Source: Streptomyces aureoverticillatus (GTDB lineage: Bacteria; Actinomycetota; Actinomycetes; Streptomycetales; Streptomycetaceae). Taken from it: 43,024 nucleotides of DNA. Positions within the stretch are counted from its first letter, which is position 1; each line of letters begins with the position of its first letter. The position numbers and the translations under genes are program-made. Below the pieces are notes generated by a model. The model was not told the DNA's origin and made no database searches. It was given only the letters and a program-made list of their open reading frames with translations. The stretch covers positions 1 through 43,024 of the forward strand of contig NZ_BMSY01000025.1 of the NCBI RefSeq assembly GCF_014649395.1, given 5' to 3'. Shown piece by piece: positions 35,351-43,024 of this stretch.

Positions 35351-36196
35351 TCAGGCCGTGACGCGGAGGATGTCGATGTTGCCGTACCGGGTGCGGGCGC
35401 GGACCTCGACGGTGTCCTCGGTCTTCTTGGGGGCCTCGGACGTGGCGAGCGCGTTGCGCACCTGGCCGGAGCCGGAGCTGACGTCGAGCCAGGCGGCGGT
35501 GCCCTCGCGGACGCCGACCTCGATGGCGCCGTAGGAGGTCTCCAGCTGAACGGTGCCGCGGGCCACTTCGCCCGCGCGCAGGGTACCGCCGGTGGTGGTG
35601 GCGGTGACCGATGCCTCGGCGCGCGCGATGTCGATGTCGCCGTGGGCGCTGCTCGCCCGCACGTCGCCGGTCACGGCGCCGACGGTGGTGGCGCCGTGGG
35701 AGTTCTTCAGGACGGCGGGGCCGTCGACGAGGCCGACGCGCAGGCTGCCGCTGCTGGTGGTGATCTCGGCCGTGCCCTCCACCCGGTCCACGGTGATCGA
35801 ACCGTGCGAGGCGGTCACCTGCAGCGGCCCGGTGGTGTCGAGGCGGACATCACCGGTGGAGGTCTTCACCTGGACCTCGCCGAGCCGGCCTTCGCCCATC
35901 ACCTGGGCCCAGCTGCCGGTCACGTCGATCCGCGAACCCGTGGGCAGTTCGACCGTCACATCGACGGTACCGGTGCGCCGGACGAGATAGCGCTGCTTGG
36001 GCGTGCGGACGGTCAGGAAGCCGCTCGTGTACGTGACCTCGGTCTGCTCGGCCGCCCGCACGTCCTGGTCCCGCTTCGGGTCCCGGGGCCGCACCTCCAC
36101 GACGGTGTCGAGGCGGTCGCCCGCGGCGAACCGGACGGTGCCGACCTCCACGTGCGCCGTGGCCGAGATCGGTTCGGGGGTGTCGAAAGTAGGCAT
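35351..36196 (-). CDS. DUF4097-family beta-repeat protein
   Basis: This 281-aa protein has no signal peptide or membrane helix. It consists of repeated short strands with Gly/Ser/Thr turns (VKTSTGDVRLDT, ITTSSGSLRVG, ASSAHGDIDIA, TTTGGTLRAG), the pattern of the DUF4097 (putative adhesin-like) beta-helix fold. The biochemical role is unknown. Family members in actinobacteria often lie beside transporters or regulators, and here it lies between an RHH protein and a DrrAB exporter in one direction. Confidence 0.85.
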   Translation of the reverse strand: MPTFDTPEPISATAHVEVGTVRFAAGDRLDTVVEVRPRDPKRDQDVRAAEQTEVTYTSGFLTVRTPKQRYLVRRTGTVDVTVELPTGSRIDVTGSWAQVMGEGRLGEVQVKTSTGDVRLDTTGPLQVTASHGSITVDRVEGTAEITTSSGSLRVGLVDGPAVLKNSHGATTVGAVTGDVRASSAHGDIDIARAEASVTATTTGGTLRAGEVARGTVQLETSYGAIEVGVREGTAAWLDVSSGSGQVRNALATSEAPKKTEDTVEVRARTRYGNIDILRVTA

Positions 36197-36277
36197 GGCT
36201 GCCCCGTCCTCTTGGGTCTTTAGGGCGTCCCTGCTGGTGGGACGTGGTGGGGTGAAGCGGTGCGGGCGGGGGCGTGG

Positions 36278-36796
36278 CTAGCGCACCCAGCCCGTGATGC
36301 TCTGTCCAACGGTCTGGGTCCTCCCCGTCGTGCGCGGCCGGGTGCCGCCGTTGACCGCGGCCGACACGGCGCGCACCAGCCACGCGTTGACCGACAGGCC
36401 CTCCCGGCTCGCGGCCTCCTCGGCGCGGGCCTTGAGGTGGGCCGGCAGGCGCAGGTTGACGCGGGCGATGCCGCCCTCCTCGCCTTCGGCCGGGGCCGGG
36501 GCCGTGAACGGCTCGACGGGCGCGGCCGGCTCCGCGGGCGCGCCGGCGTCGCTGTGCGGTCGGGTCACCAGGAAGTCGGGGTCCAGCCCGCGCAGCCGTA
36601 CGTCGACCGAGCCGGGGGCGAGCTCGCGGGTGACCTCGTCCATCGCGGCGGAGAGCACATTGAGCATGGCCAGCCGGGTCGCCGACTCCAGAGGAGCGGT
36701 GAGCCGCTCGGCCAGCTCACGGGCATCTTCCCCGCCGGCTTCAGCGGCCACCGCCAGTTCGCGGCGGAGGGTGTCAACATACGGGGTGAGATCCAT
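36278..36796 (-). CDS. ribbon-helix-helix (HicB/Arc-like) DNA-binding protein
   Basis: The protein has 172 aa. The N-terminal 75 residues are helical and acidic. A Pro/Ala-rich linker (83-105) leads to a ribbon-helix-helix segment at about 110-146 (ARVNLRLPAHLKARAEEAA followed by GLSVNAWLVRAV), as in HicB-type antitoxins and Arc/MetJ repressors. No toxin gene is adjacent, so it is more likely the local regulator of the DUF4097-DrrAB genes behind it than half of a toxin-antitoxin pair. Palindromic motifs cluster upstream of its start (36910-37041), and ATGACGTCAT lies directly at the start codon. Confidence 0.82.
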   Translation of the reverse strand: MDLTPYVDTLRRELAVAAEAGGEDARELAERLTAPLESATRLAMLNVLSAAMDEVTRELAPGSVDVRLRGLDPDFLVTRPHSDAGAPAEPAAPVEPFTAPAPAEGEEGGIARVNLRLPAHLKARAEEAASREGLSVNAWLVRAVSAAVNGGTRPRTTGRTQTVGQSITGWVR

Positions 36797-36909
36797 GACG
36801 TCATCATGGCAGCACTATGACGCCAGCGCAAGTCCGAGTGGCACCTTGTGGCGGCCTGGCCGGAGAGCGGCGGCTCTACCTGCGGAAATGCGGAGTTGGC
36901 GGCTGCGTC

Positions 36910-37041
36910 ATGGTGGCACCATGCGCGCTCGTGCGGTTCCGGGAGCGCGGAATGGCGCTGGAGTGGCACAGGGCGACACCGGATGACGCCGGATGACACC
37001 AAGCGGCGCCACACGGCGTCATGTGATGCCATGTGGCGCCA
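36910..37041. promoter_or_regulatory. cluster of short palindromes upstream of the RHH gene
   Basis: The 13-mer ATGGTGGCACCAT (36910-36922) is a perfect palindrome around its centre base, and TGGCGCCA occurs at 37034-37041. Between them are repeated GGATGACGCC/GGATGACACC and GGCGCCAC words. They lie 114-245 bases upstream of the RHH gene and resemble operator arrays used by RHH repressors for autoregulation. No direct evidence beyond pattern. Confidence 0.35.
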
Positions 37042-37121
37042 TGGGACGCCGAGCGCGGGAGCGGGAAGGCGGCCGCCCCGCAGCCGCGGGGCGGCCGCGC
37101 GGTCTGCCACCGGGTGCGGAC

Positions 37122-37164
37122 AGCCGAAGACGCCGGAGTGAACATCACTCCGGCGTCTTCGGCT
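37122..37164 (-). terminator. very strong terminator after the type II thioesterase gene
   Basis: A perfect 19-bp stem (arms 37122-37140 and 37146-37164) with a 5-nt loop AACAT lies 70 bases beyond the thioesterase stop. It separates the thioesterase/dehydratase genes from the RHH-ABC set. Confidence 0.88.
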
Positions 37165-37233
37165 GCGGCCGGGCCCGGCCGCAGAGCGTGCGCGGGTACG
37201 GAGAAAAGCCCGCCCGCGGTCGGGCGGGCAGGT

Positions 37234-38016
37234 CTAGCGGGCCGCCTTCCCGGCGGCGGGGATGTTCCGGACGGTGCCGGTGATGATGCCGGTGACTTCC
37301 TGGCTGTGCTCGTCGAGGTAGAAGTGGCCGCCCTGGAAGACGTGCAGGGCGAACTCGCCGCTGGTGTGGTGCTGCCAGGCTTCGGCCTCGGCGGTCGTGG
37401 TGTGCGGGTCGTCGGTGCCGACCAGCATGGTCACGGGGCAGCCGAGCCGGACATCGGTCACCCGGGGGTGGGTCTCGATGGCCGTGTAGTCGCCGCGGAC
37501 GGCGAAGAGGATGGAGGCCCTCAGGTGTTCGTTCTCCAGGTAGACGGGGTCGGTGCCGCCGACGGAACGCAGTTCCTCGATGACGCCGGCGTCGTCACGG
37601 CGGTGCACCGTGCCGCCGCGCAGCAGTGAGGGCGCGGGGTAGCCGGAGGCGAACAGCCAGGCGGGCGGGGTGCCGGTGTCGTCCTGGTAGCGGCGGGCCA
37701 CCTCGAAGGCGAGGATGGAGCCCATGCTGTGGCCGAAGAAGACGGTGGGCCGGCCGTCCTCGCAGCGGCGCAGTGCCGCGTAGGTGAGGTCGGCCAGTTC
37801 GGCGAGGTTCTCCACGCAGCCCTCGGCCCGCCGGTCCTGGCGTCCGGGGTACTGGACGGCGAGCACGTCCAGTTCCGGTGCGAGAGCTTCCGACAGTGCG
37901 TAGAAGTAGCTCGCCGCTCCCCCGGCGTGCGGGAAGCAGACGATGCGGAATTCGCTGTCGTCGGCGGGGTGGAAGCGGTGGATCCACTCCCCGTCGAATG
38001 TCCCTGACCCTGTCAT
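37234..38016 (-). CDS. type II thioesterase
   Basis: The protein is 260 aa with the type II TE pattern: CFPHAGGAASYFY near 27-39, QYPGRQDR at 55-62, nucleophile Ser97 in FFGHSMGS, and the catalytic His in GGHFYLDEH near the C-terminus. Such enzymes remove wrong or stalled acyl groups from carrier domains of PKS/NRPS lines. Unlike the Cys protein at 30280, this one has the standard Ser. It is followed by a strong terminator and preceded by the dehydratase gene in the same direction. Confidence 0.93.
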   Translation of the reverse strand: MTGSGTFDGEWIHRFHPADDSEFRIVCFPHAGGAASYFYALSEALAPELDVLAVQYPGRQDRRAEGCVENLAELADLTYAALRRCEDGRPTVFFGHSMGSILAFEVARRYQDDTGTPPAWLFASGYPAPSLLRGGTVHRRDDAGVIEELRSVGGTDPVYLENEHLRASILFAVRGDYTAIETHPRVTDVRLGCPVTMLVGTDDPHTTTAEAEAWQHHTSGEFALHVFQGGHFYLDEHSQEVTGIITGTVRNIPAAGKAAR

Positions 38017-38106
38017 GCCCGACCTTTCTGTCTTTCTGTGCGTGTACCGAGTGCGGCCCGCGGTGCGGGCGCGGTGGAGCTGAACGGGAAGGACCCGGTG
38101 CGGCGG

Positions 38107-39117
38107 TCAGGAGGTCTGGTGGTCCAGCAGGGACGCCACCAGGCTCGCCTCGACGTTGCCGCCCGAGACCAGCACCCCGATGTCCCGGGCGCGGCCGCCG
38201 GCGGCCAGGCGCAGGGCGCCGGCCACGGCGGTGGCGGCGGCGGGCTCGATCAGCAGGCGGGCGTGGAGGAGCACCAGGCGCATCGCCTCGGCGATGGCGC
38301 TCTCATCGATCGTGAAGACCTCGGTGACCGCGCCGTGGGCCAGGTCGTAGGGCAGTTGGCCGATGCGGTCGGGGCGCAGCCCGTCGGCGATGGTGGGTTT
38401 CGCGTCCACGGTGACCGGACCGCCGGCGCGCAGCGCCTCGGTGAGGGCGGGTACGGCGCTGGGCTCGGCGCCGTAGACGTCGATGCCCTGGCCCGCGGTG
38501 GCCAGGCAGGCGCCGGCCACCGCGCTGCCGCCCCCGACGGGCAGCACCACGGCGTCCAGGCGGCCGTCGGCCGCGTCCACCTGGTGCAGCAGCTCCGCGG
38601 TGGCGGTTCCCTGGCCTGCCACCACGTCCGGGTTCTGGTAGGGGTCGATCTCGTCGTAGCCGCGGGTGTTCCTGAGCTCTTCGACCACCGCGATCCGCTC
38701 GGCCAGGGTGGTTCCGGCCTGGAGTACCTCGGCGCCGGTCTCACGGATGCGCCGCACCTTGGTGGGGGCGGCGTCGGTGGGCAGCACCAGGACGGCCGGA
38801 AGACGGTGCTGGGCGGCGGCCATGGCCACGGCTATGGCGTGGTTGCCGGTGGACTGCGCGACCACCCCGAGGCTGCCGGCCTGTGTCAGCCGCTCCACGG
38901 CCAGGAGCGCGCCGCGCATCTTGAAGGAGCCTCCGCGCTGGAGGTTCTCCGCCTTCAGCCACAGCCGGGCGCCGGCCAGGCGCTCCAGTTCCTCGCTGCG
39001 TACGACGGGTGTCTGCACCACACGGCCGGCGAGGCGGTGCCGGGCGTCGTGCACCCCTGCGTGACTCAGCAGCGGCGGCGGCTCGGTGACGGCCACGGCG
39101 TTCGCGCCGGTCGACAT
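38107..39117 (-). CDS. PLP-dependent serine/threonine dehydratase-family enzyme
   Basis: The start is the ATG at 39117, behind ACGGAGAC; the frame is open upstream but reads as non-coding. The protein has 336 aa, a fold-type II PLP enzyme. Lys66 in SFKMRGA forms the Schiff base, Asn-containing QSTGNHA (about 95-101) binds the substrate, and the glycine loop VGGGSAVAG holds the phosphate. Members deaminate L-threonine or L-serine, or racemise serine/aspartate. No C-terminal ACT regulatory domain is present, so it is of the catabolic or biosynthetic-cluster type. In this cluster it might make 2-oxobutyrate, a source of propionyl units, or an unusual amino acid. The exact reaction is not decided by sequence. 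Confidence 0.88.
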   Translation of the reverse strand: MSTGANAVAVTEPPPLLSHAGVHDARHRLAGRVVQTPVVRSEELERLAGARLWLKAENLQRGGSFKMRGALLAVERLTQAGSLGVVAQSTGNHAIAVAMAAAQHRLPAVLVLPTDAAPTKVRRIRETGAEVLQAGTTLAERIAVVEELRNTRGYDEIDPYQNPDVVAGQGTATAELLHQVDAADGRLDAVVLPVGGGSAVAGACLATAGQGIDVYGAEPSAVPALTEALRAGGPVTVDAKPTIADGLRPDRIGQLPYDLAHGAVTEVFTIDESAIAEAMRLVLLHARLLIEPAAATAVAGALRLAAGGRARDIGVLVSGGNVEASLVASLLDHQTS

Positions 39118-39132
39118 GTATGCGTCTCCGTT

Positions 39133-39156
39133 TCTCTGCTTCTCTGCTTCTCTGCT
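39133..39156. repeat. three tandem 8-bp repeats before the dehydratase gene
   Basis: TCTCTGCT is repeated three times head to tail, 16-39 bases upstream of the dehydratase start, just beyond its ribosome binding site. A simple-sequence tract of this kind may vary in copy number. Confidence 0.6.
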
Positions 39157-39187
39157 TCGGGCAGGCGCGTGCGGGGGGGGCTTGCGT

Positions 39188-39223
39188 GTGCGTGCGGGTC
39201 CCGCCGGGGGGACCCGCACGCAC
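39188..39223 (-). terminator. terminator between type II thioesterase and dehydratase genes
   Basis: Perfect 15-bp arms GTGCGTGCGGGTCCC / GGGACCCGCACGCAC with a 6-nt loop lie 59 bases beyond the thioesterase stop codon at 39282. If fully effective, the dehydratase gene needs its own promoter in the short gap to 39117. Confidence 0.8.
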
Positions 39224-39281
39224 AACTCGCACGGATACGCGGATGGTTCGGTGCCGCGGGCGGGTGCCCGCCGCGGGCCGG

Positions 39282-40016
39282 CTAGCGGCCGCGGGCGGAT
39301 TCCGCCTCGATCGCGTCCAGCACCTCCCGGCCGCTGTCGACCAGGTACATGTGGCCGCCGGGGAACTCCACGTAGGTGAAGTCACCGGTGGTCGCGTCCC
39401 GCCACTGCTGTGCCTCTTCCGCGGTGACCAGGCCGTCGGTGTCGCCGCGCAGCGAGCAGATCGGCACCGACAGCGGTTCGTCGGTGCTCGGCAGGTAGTT
39501 CTCGTGCATTTCGCAGTCGGCCTGGAGCATGGGGAGGATCAGCTCCCGCATCTCCGGGTGGTCCAGGGCCTCGTGCCGGAATCCGGCGAACTCCTCGACC
39601 CGGGCGAGGAACTCCTCGTCCTGGAGCCCGGTCGCGCGCCTCTCGCGCTGGGTCCACGGGCCCGGGGAACCGCTGACGATCAGCCGCTCGACGTGTACGT
39701 CGCGTGCGCTCAGCAGGTGCGCCAGCTCGTAGGCGAGCACCGCGCCCAGGCTGTGCCCGAACAGCACGGTCCGGGCCCCTTCGCCGAGGTCGGCGACGAT
39801 GCCGTCGATCTCGTTCTTGGCCGCTTCGACCACATTGCGGTACGGCGTCTCCAGGATCCGCCGTTCCCTGCCGGGCAGTTCGACCGAGAGCACGCGCCAC
39901 CGGTCGGCGGACAGTTCCCGCCACGGGTGGAAGAACGAGGGACCTGCTCCCGCGAACGGCACGCACAGCAGCGTGGTCTGGTCCCCGTGGTCCGCGGATA
40001 TGCCGGGCTCTGTCAC
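39282..40016 (-). CDS. type II thioesterase
   Basis: The start is the GTG at 40016, eight bases behind GGAGG; an in-frame TTG nine bases earlier directly abuts that site. The protein has about 244 aa, with CVPFAGAGPSFFH near 18-30, ELPGRERR at 46-53, Ser89 in LFGHSLGA and His in GGHMYLVD. It is a second Ser-type editing thioesterase, directly downstream of the NRPS whose last domain is itself a TE. It probably cleans misprimed carrier domains of the peptide or polyketide line. Confidence 0.93.
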   Translation of the reverse strand: MTEPGISADHGDQTTLLCVPFAGAGPSFFHPWRELSADRWRVLSVELPGRERRILETPYRNVVEAAKNEIDGIVADLGEGARTVLFGHSLGAVLAYELAHLLSARDVHVERLIVSGSPGPWTQRERRATGLQDEEFLARVEEFAGFRHEALDHPEMRELILPMLQADCEMHENYLPSTDEPLSVPICSLRGDTDGLVTAEEAQQWRDATTGDFTYVEFPGGHMYLVDSGREVLDAIEAESARGR

Positions 40017-40080
40017 CCCGACCAACCTCCATCATCCATTGGATCGTTCGTTGCACTGGTTTCGGGCAAGCGGTGTCCGC

Positions 40081-43024
40081 TCACTCCGCGAGCTTGCGGT
40101 TGATGACTTCCATGACTTCGGCCACGGGGGCGGGCATGTGCATTTCGTGATGTGTGGCGCGCACCTCGTGCACCTCGATGGAGCCGAGGACGTAGGGCCG
40201 CCACAGGTGCGCGTACGACTCGTCCTGGAGCGTCGCGCTGAAGAACAGCACATCGCCGCGGTAGACCGGCGATTCGAAATCCATCATGCGGTTGGTGTTG
40301 TTGGCCAGGACCTTCGACATGGTGTCCAGGAAGTCTCCCTGGTTGCCGGTGCCGATGTACTGGCCGAAGTAGTCCTCGAGTTCGGCCCGGTAGTCCGCCA
40401 GCGTCTTGCCGGCGTGGATCTCGGTGAATCCGTGGCCGCCCGGCTGGGAGTCCAGGATGGCCACGAAGGCGATCTCGTGCCCGCGCCGGTCGAGGGCTTC
40501 CGCGACGGCCTGCACGACGGTGCCGCCGTAGGACCAGCCGATCAGGTGGAAGGGTCCTTCCGGCTGGATCTTCAGCATCTCGGTGACGTAGTCCTCGACC
40601 ATCTCCGCCACCGACCCCGCCAGCGTGTCCACGCCGTCGGAGCCGCGGGCCTGCAGGGAGTAGGCGGGCCGGTCGGTCACGTGTGTCACGAAGCTGAAGT
40701 ACGCCCAGCCCAGGCCGCCTCCGCCGTGGAAGAACCACAGCGGCTCCTTGCCCGTCCCGGGATCGGTGTTCAGCGGCAGGACGACCGCGAACGGGTTGTC
40801 GTTGTCCATGGGGATGCCGCCGGCGAGCACCAGCGCGGCCAGTTCGGCCACCGTGGGGAACTTGATGATCGTCCTGAGCGGCATGTCGACGTCGAACTGC
40901 TTGCGGATGCCGGCGCTGAGCCGGGTGGCCAGCAGCGAGTGCCCGCCCAGGGCGAAGAAGTCGTCGTTGATGCCGACCTTCTCCCGGCCGAGCAGCTCGC
41001 TGAAGAGGGCGCACAGCTTCTCTTCGTGGGCGTTGCGCGGCTCCTGGCTGACGACGGTGCCGGTGTCCTCCGCGGGCAGTGCGCCGCGGTCGAGCTTGCC
41101 GTTGGGGTTCAGCGGGAACTCCGGCAGCGCCATCAGCGCGGAGGGCACCATGTAGTCCGCGAGCCGCCCGCTGAGGTAGCCGGGCAGTTCGGCGAGCAGT
41201 TCCTGGACCGCGGCGTCGCTCTGGGCGGTGTGGGCCTCGGGCACCACGTAGCCCACGATGCGCTTGTCGCCGTTCTGGTTCTCCCGCACCACGGCCGCGG
41301 CCTGGGCCACGCCGGGGTGTCCGGTCAGCACGTGCTCGATCTCGCCCAGCTCGATCCGGAAGCCGCGGATCTTGACCTGGAAGTCGGTGCGCTCGATGTA
41401 CTCCAGCTGGCCGTTGCCGTCCCAGCGCACCAGGTCCCCGGTGCGGTACATGCGCGCGCCGGCGGGGCCGAAGGGGCAGGCCACGAACCGCTCCGCGGTC
41501 AGCTCCGGCTGGCTCTGGTAGCCGCGGGCCATGCCGGCGCCGGCGATGTACAGCTCGCCGGGCACGCCGCGCGGCACCGGGCGCAGCCGCGAGTCGAGGA
41601 CGTACACCTGGGTGTTGCCCATCGGCCTGCCGATGGGCGCGCCCTCGCCCACCTTCACCAGGGCCTCGGTGCACCAGGTCACCGTCTCGGTGGGGCCGTA
41701 CATGTTGAACACTTCGGTGGCCTGCTTGGCCAGGGTCTCGGCCAGGCGTACCGGCACGGCCTCCGCGCCGATGATGATCCGCAGGTCCTTCGCGGCCTGC
41801 GGGTCGTGCATCAGCAGCATCTGGAAGAAGGCGGGTGTGGCCTGCACGGCGGTGACCTGGTGGCGGCGCATCAGCTCCAGGACGGCCGCGGGGTCGCTGA
41901 CGGTGTCCTTGTCGGCCATGACCATGGTCGCGCCGGCGGTGAACGGCTGGTACAGCTCGGTGTTGGCCATGTCGAAGGCCACGGTGGTGCTGAACAGCAT
42001 CCGGTCCGCGGCCGACAGCGGGAACCGGCGCTGGTTGGTGGCCAGGTAGTTGGCCACCGCGCCGCGCGGGATGGTCACGCCCTTCGGCCTGCCCGTGGAG
42101 CCGGATGTGTAGATGACGTACTGGGTGTTCTGCGGGCGGACGGTCACCTGGGGTGCCGTGTCGGGGTAGCCCGAGACGTCCGCGCCGGCCAGCGCGTCGG
42201 CGTCGAGCACCAGCAGCGGGTCGGCGTGCTCGAGGATGTAGTCGATCCGCGAGCGCGGGTGGTCGGGGTCGATGGGCACGTAGGCTCCGCCGGCCTTGAT
42301 GACCGCCAGGAGTGCCACCACCAGGTTCACCGTCCGGGGCAGGCACACCGCGACCCGCGACTCCGCCTGCACCCCGCGGTCGGCCAGCCAGTGCGCCAGC
42401 CGGTTCGAGCGGGCTTCCAGCTCGCGGTAGGTGAGCGACTCCTCCGCGCCGATGATGGCCAGGGCCTGCGGGGTCGCCTGGACCTGCCCGCGTATCGCCT
42501 CGATCAGGTCCAGGGTCGGCTCGGCGGTGTCGTTCATCTCCACCAGCAGCCGCTGCCGCTCCCCCGGGCTCAGGACGTCGACGTCCCCCACGCACATGCC
42601 CGGGTCGGCGACCAGCTGCTCCAGGACCCGGGCGAACCGGGCGGCGATGGCCTCGGCCGTGTCCCGGTCGAACAGGTCGGTGGCGTAGGAGAGGTCGCCG
42701 TGCAGCGCCCCGGAGTCGTCGACGACCACGTTGAAGAACAGGTCGGTCTTGGAGATCGCCGGGGTGGCCTGCTCGATCTCCAGCTTGAGCCCGGCGAGTT
42801 CGAGGTCGGGCCGCTCGTAGTTCTGTACGCCGAGCATCACCTGGAACAGCGGCTGGTAGGCCGCGGAGCGTTCGGGGTTGATGGCCTCGACCAGCATGTC
42901 GAACGGCACGTCCTGGTGCTCGTAGGCGGCCAGCGCCTTGTCCCGCACCTGGGCCAGGAGTTCGGTGAAGGAGGGGTCGCCGGAGAGGTCGGCCCGCAGC
43001 ACCTGGGTGTTGACGAAGAACCCG
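40081..43024 (-). CDS. NRPS, 3' part: C(partial)-A-PCP-TE; runs off the window
   Basis: The gene continues past the right edge. The first visible residues (GFFVNTQVLRADL) are the C5 motif region of a condensation domain. About 150 further C-domain residues follow, then a complete A domain with YTSGSTGRPKGV, MYGPTET, YRTGDLVRW, FQVKIRG and the catalytic Lys in NPNGKLDR. Next come a PCP (Ser in LGGHSLL) and a terminal type I thioesterase (Ser in GWSYGG, His in HHEMHM). My hand-read specificity code is D-M-T-Q-I-G-M-T-W-K, closest in style to glycine/alanine pockets, tentative. Being the TE-bearing module, it probably releases or cyclises the final peptide of the pathway. Confidence 0.95.
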   Translation of the reverse strand, partial: GFFVNTQVLRADLSGDPSFTELLAQVRDKALAAYEHQDVPFDMLVEAINPERSAAYQPLFQVMLGVQNYERPDLELAGLKLEIEQATPAISKTDLFFNVVVDDSGALHGDLSYATDLFDRDTAEAIAARFARVLEQLVADPGMCVGDVDVLSPGERQRLLVEMNDTAEPTLDLIEAIRGQVQATPQALAIIGAEESLTYRELEARSNRLAHWLADRGVQAESRVAVCLPRTVNLVVALLAVIKAGGAYVPIDPDHPRSRIDYILEHADPLLVLDADALAGADVSGYPDTAPQVTVRPQNTQYVIYTSGSTGRPKGVTIPRGAVANYLATNQRRFPLSAADRMLFSTTVAFDMANTELYQPFTAGATMVMADKDTVSDPAAVLELMRRHQVTAVQATPAFFQMLLMHDPQAAKDLRIIIGAEAVPVRLAETLAKQATEVFNMYGPTETVTWCTEALVKVGEGAPIGRPMGNTQVYVLDSRLRPVPRGVPGELYIAGAGMARGYQSQPELTAERFVACPFGPAGARMYRTGDLVRWDGNGQLEYIERTDFQVKIRGFRIELGEIEHVLTGHPGVAQAAAVVRENQNGDKRIVGYVVPEAHTAQSDAAVQELLAELPGYLSGRLADYMVPSALMALPEFPLNPNGKLDRGALPAEDTGTVVSQEPRNAHEEKLCALFSELLGREKVGINDDFFALGGHSLLATRLSAGIRKQFDVDMPLRTIIKFPTVAELAALVLAGGIPMDNDNPFAVVLPLNTDPGTGKEPLWFFHGGGGLGWAYFSFVTHVTDRPAYSLQARGSDGVDTLAGSVAEMVEDYVTEMLKIQPEGPFHLIGWSYGGTVVQAVAEALDRRGHEIAFVAILDSQPGGHGFTEIHAGKTLADYRAELEDYFGQYIGTGNQGDFLDTMSKVLANNTNRMMDFESPVYRGDVLFFSATLQDESYAHLWRPYVLGSIEVHEVRATHHEMHMPAPVAEVMEVINRKLAE

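Noticed and set aside
36278..36796. Complete HicAB toxin-antitoxin pair.
   Set aside because: Only the RHH/HicB-like half is present; the neighbours are a DUF4097-like gene and an exporter, with no HicA-type toxin frame.

Overview
The window is high-GC actinobacterial DNA, almost certainly from Streptomyces. It shows strong G/C bias at third codon positions, GTG starts, a c-di-AMP riboswitch ahead of a LysM/transglycosylase muralytic gene, and a large modular PKS/NRPS cluster. Nearly all genes lie on the minus strand, so the cluster reads from right to left.

Left arm (1-8265): small and partly degenerate genes (a 69-aa hypothetical, a small secreted protein, an orphan plus-strand gene, a degenerate stretch) and a 109-bp inverted-repeat element at 1213-1321. 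Next comes a two-gene minus-strand unit, an MBL-fold hydrolase followed by a divergent type III PKS. A ydaO-type (c-di-AMP) riboswitch at about 6009-6180 precedes a secreted LysM plus SLT-like cell-wall hydrolase. A LysE-type exporter remnant follows.

Core (8266-32530, minus strand): in transcription order there is a free-standing PCP, a cytochrome P450 and a small thioesterase-fold protein whose nucleophile is Cys (GHCAG), all coupled by ATGA overlaps. Then come a KSQ-AT-ACP loading PKS, KS-AT-DH-KR-ACP, KS-AT-DH-ER-KR-ACP, KS-AT-ACP, and a C-A-PCP NRPS. The A domain of that last module has lost its P-loop and its A10 lysine. Each module's predicted chemistry fits a propionate-started chain with one retained hydroxyl (the DH of module 1 has Asp replaced by His), one fully reduced acetate unit and one methyl-branched beta-keto unit. 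Hemiketal closure would give a tetrahydropyranyl propionyl group of the kind found in azinothricin-type acyl depsipeptides. I infer that the PCP/P450/Cys-TE trio prepares a hydroxylated aminoacyl group and loads it in trans onto the NRPS whose own A domain looks dead. This is the most interesting system in the window.

Right arm (33365-43024, minus strand): two strong hairpins separate the core from a four-gene set (ribbon-helix-helix protein, DUF4097-like protein, DrrA-type ATPase, DrrB-type permease). Beyond another very strong terminator lie a type II thioesterase, a PLP-dependent serine/threonine dehydratase-family enzyme, a second type II thioesterase, and the 3' end of an NRPS ending in C-A-PCP-TE that runs off the window. 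Its A-domain pocket resembles glycine/alanine codes. The cluster therefore continues to the right, where further NRPS modules, a trans A domain and regulators would be expected.

Limits: no searches were run. Domain calls, active-site residues and the specificity code are hand readings, and the product is an inference.
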